Source: DASVDE01 sp035558955
Lineage (GTDB): Bacteria; Actinomycetota; Thermoleophilia; Solirubrobacterales; 70-9
Assembly (NCBI GenBank): GCA_035558955.1
Contig: DATMBX010000096.1
Location: 1 to 8,746, forward strand
Direction: 5' to 3'
Length of the DNA: 8,746 nucleotides
Positions 5,266 to 8,746 of this stretch are shown here, in pieces. A model generated the notes under the pieces. That model searched no databases. It saw only the letters and a list, made by a program, of their open reading frames with translations, and was not told where the DNA came from. The position numbers and the translations under genes were made by a program. Positions within the stretch are counted from its first letter, which is position 1, and each line of letters opens with the position of its first letter.

Positions 5266-5973
5266 ATGAATGCCGCAAATGAGCATGTGTTCTCGCATGG
5301 GATGCGGGATACGCGGGAGACGTTCGAGGCCTGGAACGGGGCGCCCTGGGCGGTGCTGCGGGGGTGGGTGGCGCTCAGCGTCGCGATTGCGCTGGCACTG
5401 CTGGGGGCCGTCTGGGTCGTCGCCGGGATGCTGACGCCGGACATCACGCCGATCCACATGGCCGGGATCACCGAGTCGACCGATCCCGGCGACCTGTTGC
5501 CGATTCTCTGGCGCAACTCGCTGGTCCTCGCCCTGCACGGCACCGCCTGCGTGGCCGGCTTCATCGCCGGCGCCTCGATGCCGATCGCCGCGGCGCAGCG
5601 CGCTGGAATCTCGCGCTGGATCCACGTCAAGACGGCCGAGTTCGCGATCCTCTTCGTCGCCGCCGTCACCCTCTTCTCCCTTTCCACCCAGGCGCTCTAC
5701 CTCGGCTTTCAGGGCTCGACGATCGCCTACCAGCTCGACATCTCCCACGCGACGCTCATCCTCAGCGTCCTCCCGCACGCCCTCCCGGAGTTGACGGCCC
5801 TGTTCCTGCCCCTTGCCGCCTGGCTTATCGCCAGTCGCCGCGGCGAGTGGAACCAGCTCCTCGCCGCGACCTTCATCACCGTCCTGCTCGCCATCCCAGC
5901 CCTCGTCGTTGCAGCCACAATCGAGGTCTACGTCTGGCCACACGCCCTCGAAGCTCTCTCACCGGTCGTCTGA
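5266..5973 (+). CDS. SpoIIM-family (stage II sporulation protein M-like) membrane protein
   Basis: A 235-residue integral membrane protein with about five hydrophobic segments (roughly 31-55, 86-108, 126-148, 162-190 and 198-224). The family pattern shows in RNSLVLALHGTACVAGFIAG at 83-102 (usual form NN-L-x-V-A-L...G), in PHALPEL at 170-176 (usual form PHGxxEL) and in the closing ATIEVYVWP at 217-225 (usual form IAAxIEVFVTP). In Bacillus SpoIIM works with SpoIID and SpoIIP in forespore engulfment, but the wider family is common in non-sporulating bacteria, where its function is unclear. Nothing here supports sporulation. The ATG at 5266 has only a weak GATGAG (5254-5259) upstream. The 72 bp between the tRNA and this start hold no other recognisable element. 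It ends 12 bp before leuS. Family assignment rests on motif memory, without a search. Confidence 0.72.
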   Translation: MNAANEHVFSHGMRDTRETFEAWNGAPWAVLRGWVALSVAIALALLGAVWVVAGMLTPDITPIHMAGITESTDPGDLLPILWRNSLVLALHGTACVAGFIAGASMPIAAAQRAGISRWIHVKTAEFAILFVAAVTLFSLSTQALYLGFQGSTIAYQLDISHATLILSVLPHALPELTALFLPLAAWLIASRRGEWNQLLAATFITVLLAIPALVVAATIEVYVWPHALEALSPVV

Positions 5974-5979
5974 CAAGAT
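5974..5979 (+). promoter_or_regulatory. Candidate -10 element for a leaderless leuS transcript
   Basis: CAAGAT differs by one base from TAAGAT and has a TGA extension just 5', overlapping the stop codon of the upstream gene. It ends six bases before the leuS GTG, which would put transcription start at or next to the start codon. No Shine-Dalgarno is visible there, and no clear -35 is seen. Confidence 0.4.
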
Positions 5980-5985
5980 CGCCGC

Positions 5986-8472
5986 GTGAGCGGCTACGAC
6001 CCGAAGGCGATCGAGAGAAAGTGGCAGCGAGTTTGGGCTGAGGAGAAGACCTGGGAGGTCGCCAACCCGGGGCAGCCTGGCTTCGACGACTCGAAGCCCA
6101 AGTCCTATGTGCTGGAGATGCTGCCCTACCCCTCCGGCGAGCCCCACGTCGGCCATCTCAAGTGTTACGCCGTCGGCGACGCGATCGCCCACTTCCGTCG
6201 TCGCCACGGCTTCGAGGTGATCCACCCGATGGGCTACGACGCCTTCGGCCTGCCGGCCGAGAACAATGCGATCAAGACCGGTGAGCCGCCGCGCGAGGCG
6301 ACCGAGCGCTCGATCGCCTCCTTCCGCCGTCAGTTCCGCGAATGGGGGATCTCGATCGACTGGTCGCGGGAGCTCGGCACCCACATGCCCGAGTACTACC
6401 GCTGGACCCAGTGGATCTTCCTTCAGCTGTTCGAGCGTGGCCTCGCCTATCGCGAGGAGGCTCCCGTCCAGTGGTGCCCGAAGGACGCCACAGTGCTCGC
6501 CAACGAGCAGGTCGTCGATGGGCGCTGCGAGCGCTGCGGCACCCCGGTCGTGCAGCGCAAGCTCGAGCAATGGTTTTTCAAGATCACCGACTACGCCGAG
6601 CGGCTGCTTGCCGACTTCGATTTGCTCGAGTCCTGGCCCGAGCACGTGATCACCATGCAGCGCAACTGGATCGGTCGCTCCGAGGGCGCCGAGGTCGTCT
6701 TCCGCTGTGAGGATCTCGACCTCGACTTCCCCGTCTTCACCACCCGCCCCGACACTCTCTTCGGCGCCACCTTCTTCGTCCTCGCCCCCGAGCACCCCGA
6801 GCTGGAGCGCCTTGTCGCCGGCACGCCTGCCGAGGAGGCGGTGCGCGAGTACGTCAACCGCGTCGCCCGCGAGTCCGCCGAGGAGCGCGGCGCCGAGGAC
6901 CGCGAGAAGACCGGCGTGCCGCTCGGGCGCAGCGTCGTCAACCCGGTCAACGGCGAGGAGATCCCGATGTTCGTCGCCGACTACGTGCTGATGGAGTACG
7001 GCACGGGGGCGATCATGGCCGTGCCCGGCCACGACACTCGCGACTATGAGTTCGCCAAGGCCTTCGACCTGCCGATCGTGCGAGTGATCGAGGGGGAGGA
7101 CCCGGAGGCCCGCGAGGACGAGGGCCTTCCCTATCCCGGCGACGGCCCGATGACGGGCTCGGGCCGCTTCGACGGCAAGGGCAACCGCGAGGCCTACACG
7201 GAGATCGTCGAGTGGCTCGAGGCCGAGGGGCGGGGGAAGATGGCGGTCAACTACCGCCTGCGCGACTGGCTGGTCTCGCGCCAGCGCTACTGGGGGGCGC
7301 CGATACCGATCGTCCATTGCGACGAATGCGGCCTCGTCCCCGTCCCCGACGATCGGCTTCCGGTCGAGCTGCCCGAGGTCGACGACTACGCCCCGCAGGG
7401 CCGCAGCCCCCTGGCCGCCGCCGAGGAGTGGGTCGCGACCGAGTGCCCGCGCTGCGGCGCCGCCGCCCGGAGGGAGACCGACACGATGGACACCTTCGTC
7501 GACTCGTCCTGGTACTTCATCCGCTACCTCGACGCGCACAACGACGAGGCGGCCTGGGACCGAGAGGCCGCCGCTCACTGGCTCCCCGTCGATCAGTACA
7601 TCGGCGGTGTCGAGCACGCGATCCTGCACCTGATGTACGCGCGCTTCTTCACCAAGGCGCTCGCCGACATGGGCCAGGTCGACGTGCAGGAGCCCTTCGC
7701 CAACCTCTTCGCCCAGGGGATGATCACGCGCGACGGGGCGAAGATGTCGAAGTCGAGGGGCAACACGGTCAGCCCAGCCGAGTACGTCGAGCGCTACGGA
7801 GCCGACACCGCCCGCACCTACGTTTGCTTCATGGGCCCGCCCGAGCGCGGCGGCGACTGGTCCGACGAGGGCGTCGAGGGCGTCAACCGCTTCCTTTCCC
7901 GGCTCTGGCGGCTCTGCGGAGAGGCCGAGGGACAGGAGGCCACCGAGATCGACGCCGCCACGGCGAGAGGCGACGCTCGCGAGCTGCTCGCCAAGGCTCA
8001 CTGGGCGATCGACAAGGCCACGCGGGACTTCCAGCGCGGCTTCCAGTTCAACACCGCGATCGCGGCGGTGATGGAGCTGGTCAACGACGCCTACAGGCTC
8101 AAGGACGGTCTCTACGACGATCCGGCGGGCGTCTTTGCCGTCCGCTTCGCCGCTTCGACCGCCGCTTCGCTGATCCACCCCTTCGCGCCGCACCTGGGGG
8201 CGGAAGTTTGGGAGCGGCTGAACGGCGGCCGGGTTTGGGAGCAGCCGTGGCCTGAAGCCAACCCGGCGTTGCTCGCCAGCGACACCGTCACCCTCGTCGT
8301 CCAGGTCAACGGCAAGCTGCGCGACCGGATCGAAGCCGCCGCCGACGCTCCCAAGGACGAATTGCTGCGCCTCGCCCGGGAGAGCGAGAAGGTGGCCAGA
8401 CACCTAGACGGCAAAGAGGTCCTCAAGGAAGTGGTCGTCCCCGGCAAGCTGGTCAACCTCGTCGTGCGTTAG
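5986..8472 (+). CDS. leuS: Leucyl-tRNA synthetase
   Basis: Charges tRNA-Leu with leucine using ATP; a cytoplasmic class I synthetase. The 828 residues are in the usual bacterial range and appear complete. The HIGH-type motif is PHVGHL at 53-58 within YPSGEPHVGH. A cysteine-rich zinc-type element is seen at C164, C181 and C184, and CDEC (445-448) with CPRC (487-490) suggest a second. The CP1 editing domain carries TTRPDTLFGATFFVLAPEH (252-270) and GAIMAVPGHDTRD (341-353), the latter with the conserved Asp used to reject misacylated tRNA. DWLVSRQRYWG at 427-437, DSSWYF at 506-511 and KMSKS at 586-590 complete the catalytic core, followed by a helical anticodon-binding domain and a C-terminal domain beginning around VQVNGKLRD (772-780). 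The GTG at 5986 gives the expected N-terminus (YDPKAIERKWQ). Codon use resembles its neighbours. Identification is secure. Confidence 0.98.
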   Translation: MSGYDPKAIERKWQRVWAEEKTWEVANPGQPGFDDSKPKSYVLEMLPYPSGEPHVGHLKCYAVGDAIAHFRRRHGFEVIHPMGYDAFGLPAENNAIKTGEPPREATERSIASFRRQFREWGISIDWSRELGTHMPEYYRWTQWIFLQLFERGLAYREEAPVQWCPKDATVLANEQVVDGRCERCGTPVVQRKLEQWFFKITDYAERLLADFDLLESWPEHVITMQRNWIGRSEGAEVVFRCEDLDLDFPVFTTRPDTLFGATFFVLAPEHPELERLVAGTPAEEAVREYVNRVARESAEERGAEDREKTGVPLGRSVVNPVNGEEIPMFVADYVLMEYGTGAIMAVPGHDTRDYEFAKAFDLPIVRVIEGEDPEAREDEGLPYPGDGPMTGSGRFDGKGNREAYTEIVEWLEAEGRGKMAVNYRLRDWLVSRQRYWGAPIPIVHCDECGLVPVPDDRLPVELPEVDDYAPQGRSPLAAAEEWVATECPRCGAAARRETDTMDTFVDSSWYFIRYLDAHNDEAAWDREAAAHWLPVDQYIGGVEHAILHLMYARFFTKALADMGQVDVQEPFANLFAQGMITRDGAKMSKSRGNTVSPAEYVERYGADTARTYVCFMGPPERGGDWSDEGVEGVNRFLSRLWRLCGEAEGQEATEIDAATARGDARELLAKAHWAIDKATRDFQRGFQFNTAIAAVMELVNDAYRLKDGLYDDPAGVFAVRFAASTAASLIHPFAPHLGAEVWERLNGGRVWEQPWPEANPALLASDTVTLVVQVNGKLRDRIEAAADAPKDELLRLARESEKVARHLDGKEVLKEVVVPGKLVNLVVR

Positions 8473-8505
8473 TCGGAGTTTTCCCCGGAATGGGCCTGCT
8501 TCTGG

Positions 8506-8511
8506 TACAAA
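8506..8511 (+). promoter_or_regulatory. Candidate extended -10 for a leaderless cupin transcript
   Basis: TACAAA is preceded by TGG, giving a TGN-TA extended -10 shape, and ends six bases before the GTG at 8518, the same spacing as at leuS. The 45-bp gap after leuS shows no terminator hairpin and no Shine-Dalgarno. The assignment is inference from spacing. Confidence 0.35.
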
Positions 8512-8517
8512 GCGCCG

Positions 8518-8746
8518 GTGCTCGTCAGGCGTCTTGAGCAAGCTCCCGTCGAGGAGTGGCACCGCCTTCGCTCCCACGTCCTGATGGATGCCGGGGAGCT
8601 TGGCTCGCGCAACCTCTCGGTCAACTGGCTGGAGGTCCCGGCCGGCGCCGAGCAGACGCTTCGCTCCCATGAGGAGGCCGAGCAGGCCTACGTGGTGGTG
8701 CGCGGGTCGGGGACGATGTCGGTCGCCGGCGACACCCAGCGGGTGG
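8518..8746 (+). CDS. Cupin-domain protein, 5' part only (right window edge)
   Basis: The first 76 residues of an open frame that runs off the right edge. The run EVPAGAEQTL (39-48), then SHEEAEQAYVVVRGSG (50-65) and TMSVAGD (66-72), reads as the first strands of a cupin beta-barrel. The usual metal-binding motif HxH-x(3,4)-E is partly kept: His51 and Glu55 are present, while the first His position is Arg49. Metal binding is therefore uncertain. The fold includes enzymes, storage proteins and regulators, so no substrate or function can be given from this fragment. The GTG at 8518 is the start chosen, because of the frame and the -10-like element six bases upstream; the true start could differ. 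Confidence 0.68.
   Translation, partial: MLVRRLEQAPVEEWHRLRSHVLMDAGELGSRNLSVNWLEVPAGAEQTLRSHEEAEQAYVVVRGSGTMSVAGDTQRV

Noticed and set aside
5260..5943. A 227-codon minus-strand open frame opposite the SpoIIM-like gene.
   Set aside because: Its translation is glycine/aspartate-rich and featureless, whereas the plus strand gives clear membrane segments and family motifs.
5959..8403. A very long (814-codon) open frame antisense to leuS.
   Set aside because: It is the codon-phase shadow of a high-GC gene: leuS on the plus strand has every catalytic motif, while the antisense translation is low-complexity, with no recognisable domain.

Overview
The window is a GC-rich bacterial chromosome segment carrying housekeeping genes, with no mobile element, CRISPR array or obvious foreign DNA. 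The GC content, frequent GTG starts, scarcity of Shine-Dalgarno sequences and the obg/proB/proA/nadD/rsfS gene set point to an actinobacterium. A deep-branching lineage such as Thermoleophilia/Solirubrobacterales is my guess from protein style, not something I could test.

Layout. Positions 1-2017 are read leftward: obg (ribosome-associated GTPase) followed by proB (glutamate 5-kinase, cut by the left edge). A 61-bp divergent intergenic region (2018-2078) separates them from a rightward, overlapping operon: proA, nadD, rsfS and a DivIVA-like coiled-coil gene (2079-5079). Three of the four genes overlap the gene before them by 4-8 bp. A tRNA-Ala(GGC) gene follows (5121-5193), then a SpoIIM-family membrane protein (5266-5973), leuS (5986-8472) and the start of a cupin gene (8518 to the right edge).

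How the genes fit together. ProB and ProA catalyse the first two steps of proline synthesis from glutamate, but here they sit on opposite strands and share only a short divergent control region. NadD makes nicotinate adenine dinucleotide for NAD+. Obg and RsfS both act on the 50S ribosomal subunit, and tRNA-Ala and LeuS also serve translation, so much of the block concerns ribosome and translation function.

The most notable items are a tandem repeat inside the conserved kinase domain of ProB, an unrecognised DivIVA-like protein with a predicted ferredoxin-like C-terminal module, and a perfect 9-bp hairpin ending one base before that gene's start codon. Several genes also have -10-like hexamers placed for leaderless transcription. 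I saw no clear new multi-gene system; the DivIVA-like gene is the best candidate for undescribed biology.
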